From Shinella zoogloeoides (GTDB lineage Bacteria; Pseudomonadota; Alphaproteobacteria; Rhizobiales; Rhizobiaceae), in NCBI RefSeq assembly GCF_030733845.1, contig NZ_CP132311.1:1801501-1865500 (forward strand): DNA of 64,000 nt. The letters run 5' to 3'. The position numbers were made by a program, and so were the translations under genes. Shown here piece by piece: positions 1-9,103 of this stretch (positions within the stretch are counted from its first letter, which is position 1; every line of letters begins with the position of its first letter). The notes below the pieces were generated by a model, which saw only the letters and a list, made by a program, of their open reading frames with translations, was not told where the DNA came from and made no database searches.

Positions 1-49
1 CATCGGCTTTTCCCGCCGCGCCAGTTCCAGAGCGGCCGGGATGCGACGA

Positions 50-418
50 TCAGCGGCAGAGCTTCAGGATGAAGTTTTCCGCTTCGACCACCGCCGCGGT
101 GACGGCGGCAAGCGCGGCGGCATCGGCCGGATCGTCCTCGAGCGCGCCGGCGGCCTTGCTGACGGCATCGGCGCCGACCGACTGGGCAGAGCCCTTCAGA
201 CGGTGTGCGACGGCGGCGCGGGCGGCGCCCTGCGAGCCGGCCAGTTCCTTCATGCTCTCGCGGGCCTGGCGCGCGAACATCTGCAGCACTTCCAGTTCAA
301 GCGCCTTGTCGCCCATCGTCTGGCGGCCAAGGTGTACCATATCGATCGGCCGTTCCTTTGAGGGACACATGCCGCCCGCATTGTCGGGGGCCTCGAATGC
401 GATGTTGAGCGCTGCCAT
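50..418 (-). CDS. Hpt domain phosphotransfer protein
   Basis: A 122-residue single-domain histidine phosphotransfer protein. The segment AHRLKGSAQSVGA (residues 71-83) is the Hpt signature, with His72 as the predicted phosphoacceptor. The rest is predicted helical, as expected for a four-helix bundle, and there is no kinase or receiver domain. Such proteins relay phosphate between a hybrid histidine kinase and a response regulator; the partners are not in this window. It is divergent from the giant coiled-coil gene across a 530-bp spacer that carries CtrA-like sites. It is much shorter than ChpT, so I do not equate the two. The next minus-strand gene may begin at position 3. Confidence 0.85.
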   Translation of the reverse strand: MAALNIAFEAPDNAGGMCPSKERPIDMVHLGRQTMGDKALELEVLQMFARQARESMKELAGSQGAARAAVAHRLKGSAQSVGADAVSKAAGALEDDPADAAALAAVTAAVVEAENFILKLCR

Positions 419-593
419 TTGCCAATATCCTTATATACGCTGCGTACGCTGTTTCGTTGTGATGCACGCAGATGCCGGTCTGGGATTATGCTTCGCGCCC
501 TCGTTCGCCGGGAACTCGGGGGGCCATCATTCTGCGGGACCGGCGCGCCTATCCGATTAAAAGGAGGCGCAAAGTGGGCATGAATCGCAAACT

Positions 594-602
594 ATGGTTA
601 AC
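594..602 (-). promoter_or_regulatory. Candidate CtrA half-site
   Basis: ATGGTTAAC on the plus strand reads GTTAACCAT on the minus strand and so contains the TTAACCAT half-site described for CtrA in Caulobacter and rhizobia. It lies about 60 bp from the full site in the same promoter region. Confidence 0.35.
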
Positions 603-658
603 GGCTGAAAAATAGCCTTTTTCTCAAGTTTTCCATTGCGATACAGAATCGCGCGAAA

Positions 659-673
659 TTAACTTCCTGTTAA
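659..673 (+). promoter_or_regulatory. Candidate CtrA full site (TTAA-N7-TTAA)
   Basis: TTAACTTCCTGTTAA matches the alphaproteobacterial CtrA consensus TTAA-N7-TTAA exactly. It lies 276 bp upstream of the giant coiled-coil gene and 241 bp upstream of the Hpt gene. A half-site lies nearby. Binding is inferred from the motif only. Confidence 0.45.
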
Positions 674-948
674 GTTTCGGGCGAAGGGAGATGGCAATCA
701 ATTGTGTGATACAGGCTAATGTGTCACTACGATACGACCGGATAGTCCCGGTGGATAAGCCGTTGGCGGAGATACACCCTTTCGCCTTTTCGGTTTATCG
801 AGCGAATTTGGAATGAACGGGGGTCCGGACGCTGTTTGCCATGAGGGTATGCAGCAAGACCGGCCACCAACCGGACGGTTCGAATGCGCCTGAGCAGCGG
901 CAGAGCGTATGAAGCCCGATCCCGGACATGGTAACGAGGCGTAACCGC

Positions 949-3900
949 ATGGCGACGAACAAGTCCACCGAGTCGATCGACGAAAAGGCCTTCCAGGCCC
1001 TCGAGGAGGCACTCAAGATCGACTTTGACGATCTGGTGCCCGAGACGCCTTCCACGAAGGACGCTTCCGAGGCTCGCTTGTCCGAACCGGCAGGCCGTGC
1101 TGCGAACAAGACGCAGGAAATGCCGGCCAACCAGCCGCTCTCCGGCGAGACCGCACGCACCCTCAACCCGGAACCCGCGCCCAAGACCCCCAGCTTCACC
1201 CCCGCGAACGACGGCTCGCGCAAGACGCCGGCCGCGATCCTCAAGTCGCTGGACATGCGCTCATCCCGCGGCCCGATCCGCATGGCGATCCTCGCCTCCG
1301 TTCTCTGGATAATCGGCGGCCTCGGCGTCGCGAACCTTCTCTACGCCCCGCAGATCTGGCAGATCCGGTCGATCTCCGCCCTCGTCGCCCTGCCCGGCGC
1401 CATCGGCATGCTCGTCGCGATCGTCATGCCGATCATGCTGTTCTTCGCCTTCGCCATCATGATCGCGCGCGCCCATGAACTGCGCAGCGCCGCCCGCTCG
1501 ATGGCCGAGGTCGCCCTGCGCCTTTCCGAGCCGGAAACCGTCGCGACCGACCGCATCATGACCGTCGGCCAGGCTGTGCGCCGCGAAGTCTCGGCCATGA
1601 ACGAAGGCATCGAGCGCACGATCGCCCGCGCGACCGAACTCGAAACCCTCGTGCATTCGGAAGTCAACGCGCTCGAACGCTCCTATTCCGACAATGAGAT
1701 GCGTGTGCGCACGCTCGTGCAGGAGCTCGGCTCCGAGCGCGAGGCGATCGTCAGCCATGCCGAGCGCATCCGCTCCTCCATTTCCGGCGCGCACGAGCAG
1801 CTCAAGGACGAGCTGGTCAGCGCCGGCGACAGCATCACCGCGCGCATCGCGACCTCGGGCGAGGCCTTCGCCTCCATGCTCGACACCCGCGCCGCCATGC
1901 TGATGGAAAAGTCCGACAGCGCGACGCAGACCATCGGCGCCATGCTTTCGGCCCGCACGGATAGCCTGCTGTCGACGCTCAGCTCCTCGGGCGTCGCGCT
2001 CGCCAACGAGTTCGACAGCCGCCTCGACCAGCTGACGCAGAGCCTCGATTCGCGCGGCCGCGACCTGCTGCAGCAGTTCGAGACGCGCGCCTCCTCGCTC
2101 GATACCAACACCGAGAAGCTGAACGCGGCGCTGAACGAGCGCGCCAAGCAGCTCAACGAGACGCTGATCGCCCGCACCCGCGAGATCAGCGAGAGCCTGT
2201 CGATCGGCCAGCAGGCCGTGACCGGCGGCCTCGACCGCGTTCTGGAATCGATGAACGCCGCGCTCGACGAAAAGGGCGCGCAGTTCCGCCAGAGCCTGAA
2301 GAATGCCGCCGACGACACCGTCATGGACCTCGACCTGCGTTCCGGCTTCTTCGACGAGCGCATGCAGGCGACCGTCGGCCAGATCGCCAGCGCCTTCGAC
2401 CAGCGTGTGGAAGAGTTCGCCCAGGCCTTCGACCAGCGCGCCGGCTCGCTCGACTCCAAGCTGATGGAAAGCCTCGCCCGCATCAACGAGACGGTCGCCA
2501 GCGGCCATGACGCTCTCGACGGCATCCTCACCACCAGCATCGACCGCCTCGGCAACACGCTCACCGACCAGACCTTCGCGCTGGCCACGACCCTCGGCAC
2601 CAGCCAGGAAGTGTTCGAAAGCGCCGTTTCCGGCCAGGCGGAGGCCATCACCAAGGCCGTCACCGGCGCGCATGAACGCGTCGGCGCCGCGCTCTCGGAA
2701 AAGTCCGCAGCGCTGCTCGGCGGCCTCGCCGACGTGCAGAACCGCATCGAAACCGGCTTCGGCGCCCGCGCCGATGCACTGGCCGAGAGCGTTTCGGGCA
2801 GCGAGCGCCGCCTGACGGAAGCGCTCGATTCGCGCGGAACGTCGATCGCCACCGACATCCAGGCCGCCCAGGAACGCATGGAGGAAGCGCTCGGCGCCCG
2901 CGCGAGCGCGCTGGTGGAGAGCATTTCCAGCAGCGAGCGCCGCCTGACCCAGGCGCTCGATTCGCGCGGCACGGCCATCGCCACCGACATCCAGGCCGCC
3001 CAGGAACGCATGGAAGATGCGCTCGGCGCCCGCGCCGACGAGATCACCTCCACTATCGCGGCAAGCCACAACCGCCTCGACACCGCGCTCACCGAGCGCA
3101 CCGCCGCCCTCTCCGCCATGCTGAACGAGACGGGCAGCCAGCTCGAAGGTTCCGTCGGCTCGGCGGCAAGCCGCGTCGAGAGCGCGCTGACGGGCGCCGC
3201 CCGCCAGATCGACGAGGTCATCACCGGCCGCACGGCGAACCTCGCCTCGGTACTGTCGAACAGCGCCGGCTCCATGCAGGCAGCCATCGATTCCGCCGCG
3301 ACCCGCGTCGAAAGCGTGCTGACCGAAGGCAGCCAGCAGCTCGGCGGCGTTCTGCACGGCCAGGCCGCCGAATTCGCCGACGCCTTCTCCGGCCGCGCCG
3401 CCGGGATCGCCGAGGCGCTTTCGGGCCGCGCGTCCGAGCTTGCCGGCTCGCTCGTCTCCACCCACGAGCAGATCCGCACCACGCTCGACGACCGCATCAA
3501 CGCCATCAACCTCGCCATTTCCGAGGGCCGCAACCAGCTCGCCGAAACGCTCAACGATCAGGCCACCTCCATCGGCACCTCGATCGCCACCAGCGCCGGC
3601 ATGCTGGAAATGACGCTGGAGCAGCACGAGGAGAACCTGCGCCGCACCATCGACGGCAGCGCCGCCCTGCTCGACCACCGCGTGCGCGAGAGCGCCGGCG
3701 CCGTGGCCGAACGCCTCGGCGAGACCACGTCCAAGATCGCCGAGGCCGCCGATGCCTTCGGCGCCCGCATGGAGCAGACGGTCGACAGCGTCGCCACCCG
3801 CTTCGACACGACCGGCAGCAGGCTGGAGGAAAACCTCGGCAGGCTGGAGGCCCGCATCGAGCACAGCGTCGAGAATGTCTCCGGCATCGTCGACACCGCC

Positions 3901-6900
3901 GCTGCCCGCATTTCCGACACGCTGTCCGAGCGCCTTGTCGATCTCGACCGCGTGGGCAACGACGTGTCGATGCGCGTCTCCGACGCCCTCTCCCGCCCGA
4001 TCGCCGAAGTCGACCGCATCGGCGACGAGACGACCGCCCGCATCGCCGCCGCCCTCGCCGGCCGTGTCGGGGACATCGAACGCGTCAGCGCCACGGCCGC
4101 TGACCGCATCGAAGGCGCGCTTTCCGGCCGCCTCGGCGATATCGAGCGTGTCAGCGCCGATGTGGCCGATCGCATCGAGGGCGCGCTCTCCGGCCGCCTC
4201 GGCGACATCGAGCGCGTGACCGGCGAGGCTGCCGAGCGCATCGACGGAACGCTGGCCGACCGCGCCAGCCAGATCGAGCGCGTCGCCGGTGAAGCCGCCG
4301 CCCGCATCGACGGTGCCCTTGCCGACCGCACGGGCCAGATCATCCGCGCCACCGGCGACGCCGCCGAACGCATCGACGGTACGCTTGCCGACCGTGCAAG
4401 CGAGATCATCCGTGCCACCGGCGAAGCGGCAGACCGCATCGACGGTACGCTCGCCGACCGCGCCAGCCAGATCGAGCGCGTCGCCGGTGAAGCCGCCGCC
4501 CGCATCGACGGCGCCCTTGCCGAACGTGCCAGCCAGATCGCCCGCGTCACCGGCGAAGCGGCGGAACGCATCGATGGAACGCTCGCCAGCCGCACCGGCG
4601 ACATCGAGCGCATTTCGGGCGAAGCGGCCGACCGCATTGCCGCGACCATCGACGAGAAGACCGACCGCATCGAGGAACGCCTCGGCACGATGGACAAGGC
4701 CCTCACCATCGGTCTCGACAGCGTCAACCGCACCATCGACGGCAAGGCTGCCGGCCTTGCCCAGACGCTGCGCGAAGCTGTGACGCAGGCGACCCAGGAC
4801 ATGGACGCCGAAGCGATCCGCTCGGTCCAGTCGCTCGCCAAGACCGGCGAGCAGTTTGCCAATCTCGGTCATTCGCTGCGCGGCGCGGTCTCCCGCGCGG
4901 CGCAGGAGATGGGCGCGGAAGCCCAGCGCGCCACCGAGACCATCGCCAAGACCGGCGAGGAATTCGCCGAGAACCTGTCCGCCCGCAACGAAGCCTTCGC
5001 CCGCGCCGTCGAGGAAACGACCTCGTCCGCCGTCGCCCGTTTCGAAGAGACGGAAGGCCGGCTTGCAAGCCAGGCGCAGTCGCTGCGCTCCGGCCTCGGC
5101 GATGTCGAGAAGGCGCTGGAAGCCCGTGGCGCTTCGATCCGCTCGGCGCTCGACGACCGCACGCGTGAACTCAACTCCATGCTGGCAAGCCGCACGGAAG
5201 AGCTCTCGCGCCTGATCAACGAGGAGGCCCGCCCGGTCATCGACGATTATGCCGCCGTCGGCCGCGAGGCTGCCGAGCGCATCACCGGCGTCGCCCGCGA
5301 AAGCGCCGAACGCCTGCGCAACGAGAATGCGGCGCTGATCAACGCCATCTCCGCCCGCACGGCCGACACGCTCGCCGCCATCTCCAGCCGCACGGAAGAA
5401 GCGGCCGGCACGATGCGCGAGATCGAGAGCGGCCTGCAGGCGAATGTGGAAAGCCTGATTGCCCGCCTTTCGGAAAGCAACGGGGCGATCGCCGGCATCG
5501 TCGATGCGGCGAGCCAGACGCTCGGCGACATCGACGGCCGCCTGACGACGACCGCAGAGCGCTTCTCCACCTCCGCCGAGCGCGCTTCCGACATGGTCGC
5601 GACCACCTCGCGGCTCCTTGAAGGCAAGGTCGATCGCCTCTCCGACATTTCCGCCGGTACGCTCGCGCAGATCGGCGGCATCGTCGGGCGCTTCGAGGAC
5701 CACTCGAAGATCCTGTCGCAGGCCTCCGACCTCTTGGCCGCCGCCCAGTCGAACCTCGTCTCGACGCTGGAAGAGCGTCAGGACGCGCTGCGCTCGCTCT
5801 CCATCGGCCTCGTCCAGCGTTCGGAAGAGATCGAGAAGACGATGCAGTCGCTCGAAGGCATGGTGGAAGGCGCCTTCTCCCGCGCCGAGGAGCGCTCGAA
5901 CCTGATCGCCGGCAATCTTCGCGGCGGCATCCAGTCGTCGTTCGCCGAAGTCGGCCGCATCCTCGGCGATACCGAGAAGCGCGCCGAGGCCGCCGCCAAC
6001 ACGCTGCGCGATTCGCTGGTCAAGGCCGGCGAGGAAGCCGGTCAGTCCGTCGAGGGCGCCTTCACGCGCGCCGAGGAACGGACCAAGGAAGTGGCGGACC
6101 GCCTGCGCGGCAGCGTCGGCGCCTCGCTCTCCGACGTCGATCGCCTCCTCAGCGAATCCGGCAAGAAATCCGAAGCCGCCACCACCGTCATGCGCGAAGC
6201 GATGCGCGAGGCGGTCGAGGAGGCCATCGGCAAGTTCTCCGGCGCGACCGAGGAAATCCGCCGCGCGGCCTCCGAGATTCGAAAGGAACTCGACCAGACC
6301 CGCGGCGAACTGAAGCGCAGCGCCTTCGACCTGCCGGAAGAAGCCAAGGAAAACGCCGCCCAGATGCGCCGCGCCGTCAGCGAGCAGATCAAGGCCCTGC
6401 AGGACCTTTCCGACATCATCGGCAAGTCCTCCTCGGCACTGGAAATCTCGCGCCCGGCGGTTCAGGCGACGCAGGTGCAGGCCGCCCAGGTGGCCCAGCC
6501 GGTGCAGCAGGCCCGCGTCGAACCCCGTCGCGAGGAACCGGCGCAGCTTCGCGGCAGCCTCGGCCTCGAGCGCGCGGCCGCCGCTACAGTGCCGCAGCGG
6601 GCGCAGCCCGTTCCGGCCGAAGGCGCCGACGCCAAGGCGGCCGGCGAAGGCGGCTGGATGCGCGATCTGCTGCGCGGCGCCGTCTCGCGGGAAGAGGCGC
6701 AGTTCGCCCAGCCCCGCGGCGAAGGCCAGGCAGCCCGCCCGGCCGACAACCGCAACCCGCGCCATGTCGTCGAATCGCTGAACTCGCTTTCGGTCGACAT
6801 CGCCCGCGCCATCGATCACGATGCCTCGGTCGACCTGTGGCGCCGCTACCAGCGCGGCGAGCGCGACGTCTTCACGCGCCGCCTCTACACGCTGAAGGGC

Positions 6901-7107
6901 CAGCAGACCTTCGACGAGATCAAGCGCAAGTACGAACGCGAGCCGGAATTCCGCACGGCGGTCGACCGCTACATCTCGGACTTCGAGAAACTGCTCGCCG
7001 ACGTCGCCCGCAACGACCGCGACAAGGTGATGACGCAGACCTATCTGACGTCGGACACCGGCAAGGTCTACACCATGCTTGCCCACGCCGCCGGCCGCTT
7101 CAACTGA
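949..7107 (+). CDS. Giant membrane-anchored coiled-coil (apolipoprotein/kinesin-like) protein
   Basis: A 2052-residue protein. I start it at the second ATG (949), which has GAGG nine bases upstream; an ATG at 928 would add seven residues. An acidic, proline-rich N-terminus of about 110 residues is followed by two hydrophobic helices (about 111-133 and 148-172). About 1600 residues of alpha-helical repeat come next. The phase is 22 residues, seen clearly as two near-identical 44-residue units (2794-3057) and eleven tandem 22-residue units (3946-4671). The last 110 residues form a conserved-looking non-repetitive domain rich in Trp, Tyr and Arg. Rhizobial relatives are usually called kinesin-like or apolipoprotein A1/A4/E-like, but there is no motor or P-loop. 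It is probably an envelope or polar scaffold; the function is unknown. Confidence 0.85.
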   Translation: MATNKSTESIDEKAFQALEEALKIDFDDLVPETPSTKDASEARLSEPAGRAANKTQEMPANQPLSGETARTLNPEPAPKTPSFTPANDGSRKTPAAILKSLDMRSSRGPIRMAILASVLWIIGGLGVANLLYAPQIWQIRSISALVALPGAIGMLVAIVMPIMLFFAFAIMIARAHELRSAARSMAEVALRLSEPETVATDRIMTVGQAVRREVSAMNEGIERTIARATELETLVHSEVNALERSYSDNEMRVRTLVQELGSEREAIVSHAERIRSSISGAHEQLKDELVSAGDSITARIATSGEAFASMLDTRAAMLMEKSDSATQTIGAMLSARTDSLLSTLSSSGVALANEFDSRLDQLTQSLDSRGRDLLQQFETRASSLDTNTEKLNAALNERAKQLNETLIARTREISESLSIGQQAVTGGLDRVLESMNAALDEKGAQFRQSLKNAADDTVMDLDLRSGFFDERMQATVGQIASAFDQRVEEFAQAFDQRAGSLDSKLMESLARINETVASGHDALDGILTTSIDRLGNTLTDQTFALATTLGTSQEVFESAVSGQAEAITKAVTGAHERVGAALSEKSAALLGGLADVQNRIETGFGARADALAESVSGSERRLTEALDSRGTSIATDIQAAQERMEEALGARASALVESISSSERRLTQALDSRGTAIATDIQAAQERMEDALGARADEITSTIAASHNRLDTALTERTAALSAMLNETGSQLEGSVGSAASRVESALTGAARQIDEVITGRTANLASVLSNSAGSMQAAIDSAATRVESVLTEGSQQLGGVLHGQAAEFADAFSGRAAGIAEALSGRASELAGSLVSTHEQIRTTLDDRINAINLAISEGRNQLAETLNDQATSIGTSIATSAGMLEMTLEQHEENLRRTIDGSAALLDHRVRESAGAVAERLGETTSKIAEAADAFGARMEQTVDSVATRFDTTGSRLEENLGRLEARIEHSVENVSGIVDTAAARISDTLSERLVDLDRVGNDVSMRVSDALSRPIAEVDRIGDETTARIAAALAGRVGDIERVSATAADRIEGALSGRLGDIERVSADVADRIEGALSGRLGDIERVTGEAAERIDGTLADRASQIERVAGEAAARIDGALADRTGQIIRATGDAAERIDGTLADRASEIIRATGEAADRIDGTLADRASQIERVAGEAAARIDGALAERASQIARVTGEAAERIDGTLASRTGDIERISGEAADRIAATIDEKTDRIEERLGTMDKALTIGLDSVNRTIDGKAAGLAQTLREAVTQATQDMDAEAIRSVQSLAKTGEQFANLGHSLRGAVSRAAQEMGAEAQRATETIAKTGEEFAENLSARNEAFARAVEETTSSAVARFEETEGRLASQAQSLRSGLGDVEKALEARGASIRSALDDRTRELNSMLASRTEELSRLINEEARPVIDDYAAVGREAAERITGVARESAERLRNENAALINAISARTADTLAAISSRTEEAAGTMREIESGLQANVESLIARLSESNGAIAGIVDAASQTLGDIDGRLTTTAERFSTSAERASDMVATTSRLLEGKVDRLSDISAGTLAQIGGIVGRFEDHSKILSQASDLLAAAQSNLVSTLEERQDALRSLSIGLVQRSEEIEKTMQSLEGMVEGAFSRAEERSNLIAGNLRGGIQSSFAEVGRILGDTEKRAEAAANTLRDSLVKAGEEAGQSVEGAFTRAEERTKEVADRLRGSVGASLSDVDRLLSESGKKSEAATTVMREAMREAVEEAIGKFSGATEEIRRAASEIRKELDQTRGELKRSAFDLPEEAKENAAQMRRAVSEQIKALQDLSDIIGKSSSALEISRPAVQATQVQAAQVAQPVQQARVEPRREEPAQLRGSLGLERAAAATVPQRAQPVPAEGADAKAAGEGGWMRDLLRGAVSREEAQFAQPRGEGQAARPADNRNPRHVVESLNSLSVDIARAIDHDASVDLWRRYQRGERDVFTRRLYTLKGQQTFDEIKRKYEREPEFRTAVDRYISDFEKLLADVARNDRDKVMTQTYLTSDTGKVYTMLAHAAGRFN
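2794..3057 (+). repeat. Two tandem 132-bp in-frame repeats
   Basis: Two adjacent 132-bp units (2794-2925 and 2926-3057) encode near-identical 44-residue segments, each holding ERRLT(E/Q)ALDSRGT and DIQAAQERME(E/D)ALG. Forty-four residues is twice the 22-residue phase of the protein, which suggests recent in-frame duplication. Confidence 0.8.
3946..4671 (+). repeat. Eleven tandem 66-bp repeats in the coiled-coil gene
   Basis: Eleven consecutive 66-bp units encode 22-residue segments of the form (E/D)RV-x4-AA-(D/E)RI-(D/E)G-(T/A)LA-x-RASQI. Outer copies have diverged while central ones are nearly identical, so the array has probably grown by unequal exchange or slippage. Confidence 0.85.
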
Positions 7108-7127
7108 GCGGACCGCAATGGAACACG

Positions 7128-7161
7128 AAACGGCCGCCCATGAGGCGGCCGTTTTGCTTTT
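7128..7161 (+). terminator. Rho-independent terminator after the coiled-coil gene
   Basis: An 11-bp perfect stem (AAACGGCCGCC, 7128-7138, with 7144-7154), a 5-base loop and a T-rich tail, 21 bp after the stop codon. Confidence 0.85.
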
Positions 7162-7315
7162 TAAGCTTTGTCTTTCACTTGCCCGCCCTTCCTTGGTGGC
7201 TCAACCGGCGCATGGCCTCATCACCCACTTTTGAACCGCGGAAGCCTTAAAATCCCGGCCCGCACCCTCTATATCCCTTTCGACGCGCCACGAGGCGCAA
7301 GGGAAGAGAGACAAG

Positions 7316-8287
7316 ATGATTCTGATACAGGGATTTGGCCGTGTGCTGGCAGTGCTGGCGGTGGCCGTGATGGTGATGATGACGGTGGTGGATGTGGCGG
7401 AGGCCCGCCGCGCCGGCGGCGGTTTCGGCAGCCGCGGCAGCCGGACCTTCTCGACGCCCTCGACCACGCGCACCGCGCCGACCGATGCCCAGCCGATCGA
7501 CCGCACGATGACGCGCCAGCAGTCCGCGCAGCCCTCTGCCGGCCGCAACGCCACCGCCAACAATACCCGTCCCGGCTTCTTCAACGGCTTCGGCGGCAGG
7601 CTTCTCGGCGGCCTGATGCTCGGCGGCCTCGTCGGCATGCTGCTCGGCTACGGACTTGGCGGCGGCATCGGCTTCCTCGGCCTGATCCTGCAGGTCCTGC
7701 TGATCGCCGGCCTCTTCCTGTTCCTGCGCCGCATGTTCGCCCAAAGGAACGCGCCCGCCTATGCCGGAGCCGCCTCCCAGCGCAACGCTTACCAGGACCG
7801 CGGTTCGGACTTCGAAATCCCGCGCATCGGCGGCGGCAGCCGTCAGGCGGCAGCGCAGCCGAAGGGCGGCGACGAGATCGGCGTCAAGCAGGCCGACCTC
7901 GAACAGTTCGAAAGCATGCTGAAGGAATTGCAGGCGGCCTATGCCGCGGAAGATTTCCGCACGCTGCGCCAGATCACCACGCCGGAGGCCATGTCCTATC
8001 TCGCCGAGGAGATCGGCGACAACGCCACGCAGGGCCTGAAGAACGAGGTGCGCGACATCCACCTCGTCCAGGGCGACGTCGCGGAAGCCTGGCGCGAGGG
8101 CGCCGACGAATATGCCACCGTCGCCATGCGCTACGAGAGCATCGATGTGATGCGCGACCGCTCGACCGGCAAGCTGGTCTCCGGCGATCCGGACAACCTC
8201 ACGGAAGCCGTCGAGATCTGGACCTTCGTGCGCCGCAACGGCAGCGACTGGAAGGTTTCGGCCATCCAGGGCGTCGAAGCCGCCTGA
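7316..8287 (+). CDS. Tim44-like domain membrane protein
   Basis: A 323-residue protein starting at ATG with GAAGAGAG upstream. It has an N-terminal signal or anchor helix (about residues 8-26), a low-complexity Gly/Arg/Ser/Thr segment, and a glycine-rich membrane region (about 98-140, with GGLMLGGLVGMLLGYGLGGG). The last 120 residues resemble the Tim44/TIM44-like fold, including a C-terminal VEIWTF and DWKVSAIQG pattern. In bacteria these proteins are inner-membrane anchored and of uncertain role; the mitochondrial relative docks Hsp70 at the import channel. It stands alone between two terminators. Confidence 0.8.
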   Translation: MILIQGFGRVLAVLAVAVMVMMTVVDVAEARRAGGGFGSRGSRTFSTPSTTRTAPTDAQPIDRTMTRQQSAQPSAGRNATANNTRPGFFNGFGGRLLGGLMLGGLVGMLLGYGLGGGIGFLGLILQVLLIAGLFLFLRRMFAQRNAPAYAGAASQRNAYQDRGSDFEIPRIGGGSRQAAAQPKGGDEIGVKQADLEQFESMLKELQAAYAAEDFRTLRQITTPEAMSYLAEEIGDNATQGLKNEVRDIHLVQGDVAEAWREGADEYATVAMRYESIDVMRDRSTGKLVSGDPDNLTEAVEIWTFVRRNGSDWKVSAIQGVEAA

Positions 8288-8295
8288 TACGACAA

Positions 8296-8330
8296 GGCCG
8301 TGCGCAGCGATCTGCGCACGGCCCTTTATT
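8296..8330. terminator. Terminator between convergent genes
   Basis: A 12-bp stem (GGCCGTGCGCAG, 8296-8307, with 8312-8323) and a 4-base loop. CTTTATTT follows on the plus side. It separates the Tim44-like gene from the end of the minus-strand lipid-transport operon and could serve both. Confidence 0.75.
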
Positions 8331-8348
8331 TGTCGATGCATCGCGCGA

Positions 8349-8969
8349 TCAGATCGACTTCAGCGTCCAGCCGACGATATCGGCGGTGACCGCGGCGAAG
8401 GCCGCATCCAGCCCCTTCACGAAGGCCGTGCTGCCCGAACCGCCGACCGGCACCGCCGCGCGGAAAACCTTCTGCGCCCTGACGGTGCCGTTGCGATCGT
8501 TGAGCAGCTTTGCCGAAATCTCCACCACGGCCGTCGCCCCGCCCGAGGTCTGCACCTCGAAGGAGCGGATATCGGTGACGATCTGGTAGTCGATCGCCAG
8601 CCCTTGGCCCGGCATGCCGACGCCGCCGAGGCGGCCGGTGTTCTCGAAGGCCTGCACGAGCTTGGCCTGCACCATCTTGCTCAGGCTGTCGCTCCACTGC
8701 GACTGGGCAAGATACTGGATTTCGGAGGGCGACGGACGGATGACGATCTGCTCGCTGTCGAGCGCCTTCAGAGCGGACGGCTGCTGCACGAGAATCTGGC
8801 GGCTCCTGGCCGAAGGCCCTTCGACGGCACTCGCCGTGGCGGAAAGGCTGAACGTATCGTTCTTGGCCGGGCCGCTGCCGCAGGCGGCAAGCGTTGCCGC
8901 CAGAACGGCGATGAGAGCAGCGCGCGCCGCAGTCCCGTTCCGCAACAACTCCATACCCGATACCGTCAT
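8349..8969 (-). CDS. ABC-transport auxiliary lipoprotein (PqiC-like)
   Basis: A 206-residue lipoprotein, last gene of the mla-type operon. I start it at the ATG at 8969, which has GAGGA upstream. A hydrophobic signal ends in the lipobox LAAC about 30 residues in, so it should be lipid-anchored. The body matches the ABC_trans_aux/PqiC family: a conserved YLAQSQWSDSLSKMVQ region followed by alternating strands. Family members sit in the outer membrane and cap or dock the periplasmic MCE needle of an inner-membrane lipid transporter. It follows mlaD by 134 bp and takes the place that mlaC and mlaA have in Escherichia coli. Confidence 0.85.
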   Translation of the reverse strand: MTVSGMELLRNGTAARAALIAVLAATLAACGSGPAKNDTFSLSATASAVEGPSARSRQILVQQPSALKALDSEQIVIRPSPSEIQYLAQSQWSDSLSKMVQAKLVQAFENTGRLGGVGMPGQGLAIDYQIVTDIRSFEVQTSGGATAVVEISAKLLNDRNGTVRAQKVFRAAVPVGGSGSTAFVKGLDAAFAAVTADIVGWTLKSI

Positions 8970-9103
8970 TTCATCCTCGAACCGTGACGAATCCTGTGTA
9001 GCAGCGGCACAGCACGCTGTCACGGTTGAGCGGACGGACAAATTCGCGTCCGGGCGCTGCCGACCGGCCGTTGTGGGGATAGGGCCACACTTTGCGGCCC
9101 GAG

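Larger units (their letters stand above)
419..948. promoter_or_regulatory. Divergent intergenic region of the Hpt and coiled-coil genes
   Basis: A 530-bp spacer holding the promoters of both divergent genes. It is more AT-rich than its neighbours. It carries a CtrA-type full site (659-673) and a half-site (594-602). A very short frame at 574-615 begins with GTG behind AGGAGG but has only 13 codons. I see no RNA gene or repeat here. Confidence 0.5.

Noticed and set aside
1..3. CAT at the left edge, which could be the start codon of a minus-strand gene following the Hpt gene
   Set aside because: Only three bases are visible. GGGAAAA lies at a fitting distance, but nothing of the protein can be read.
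574..615. A 13-codon GTG frame behind a perfect AGGAGG upstream of the coiled-coil gene
   Set aside because: It is too short to support as a gene and overlaps the CtrA-like half-site. The AGGAGG may be chance in this purine-rich stretch.
1261..7086. A very long minus-strand open frame (over 1900 codons) opposite the giant coiled-coil gene
   Set aside because: It mirrors the high-GC repeat gene in an antisense frame. It has no ribosome-binding site, no family motif and a biased Gly/Ala/Arg/Asp composition typical of shadows. The plus-strand frame has membrane helices and ordered repeats.
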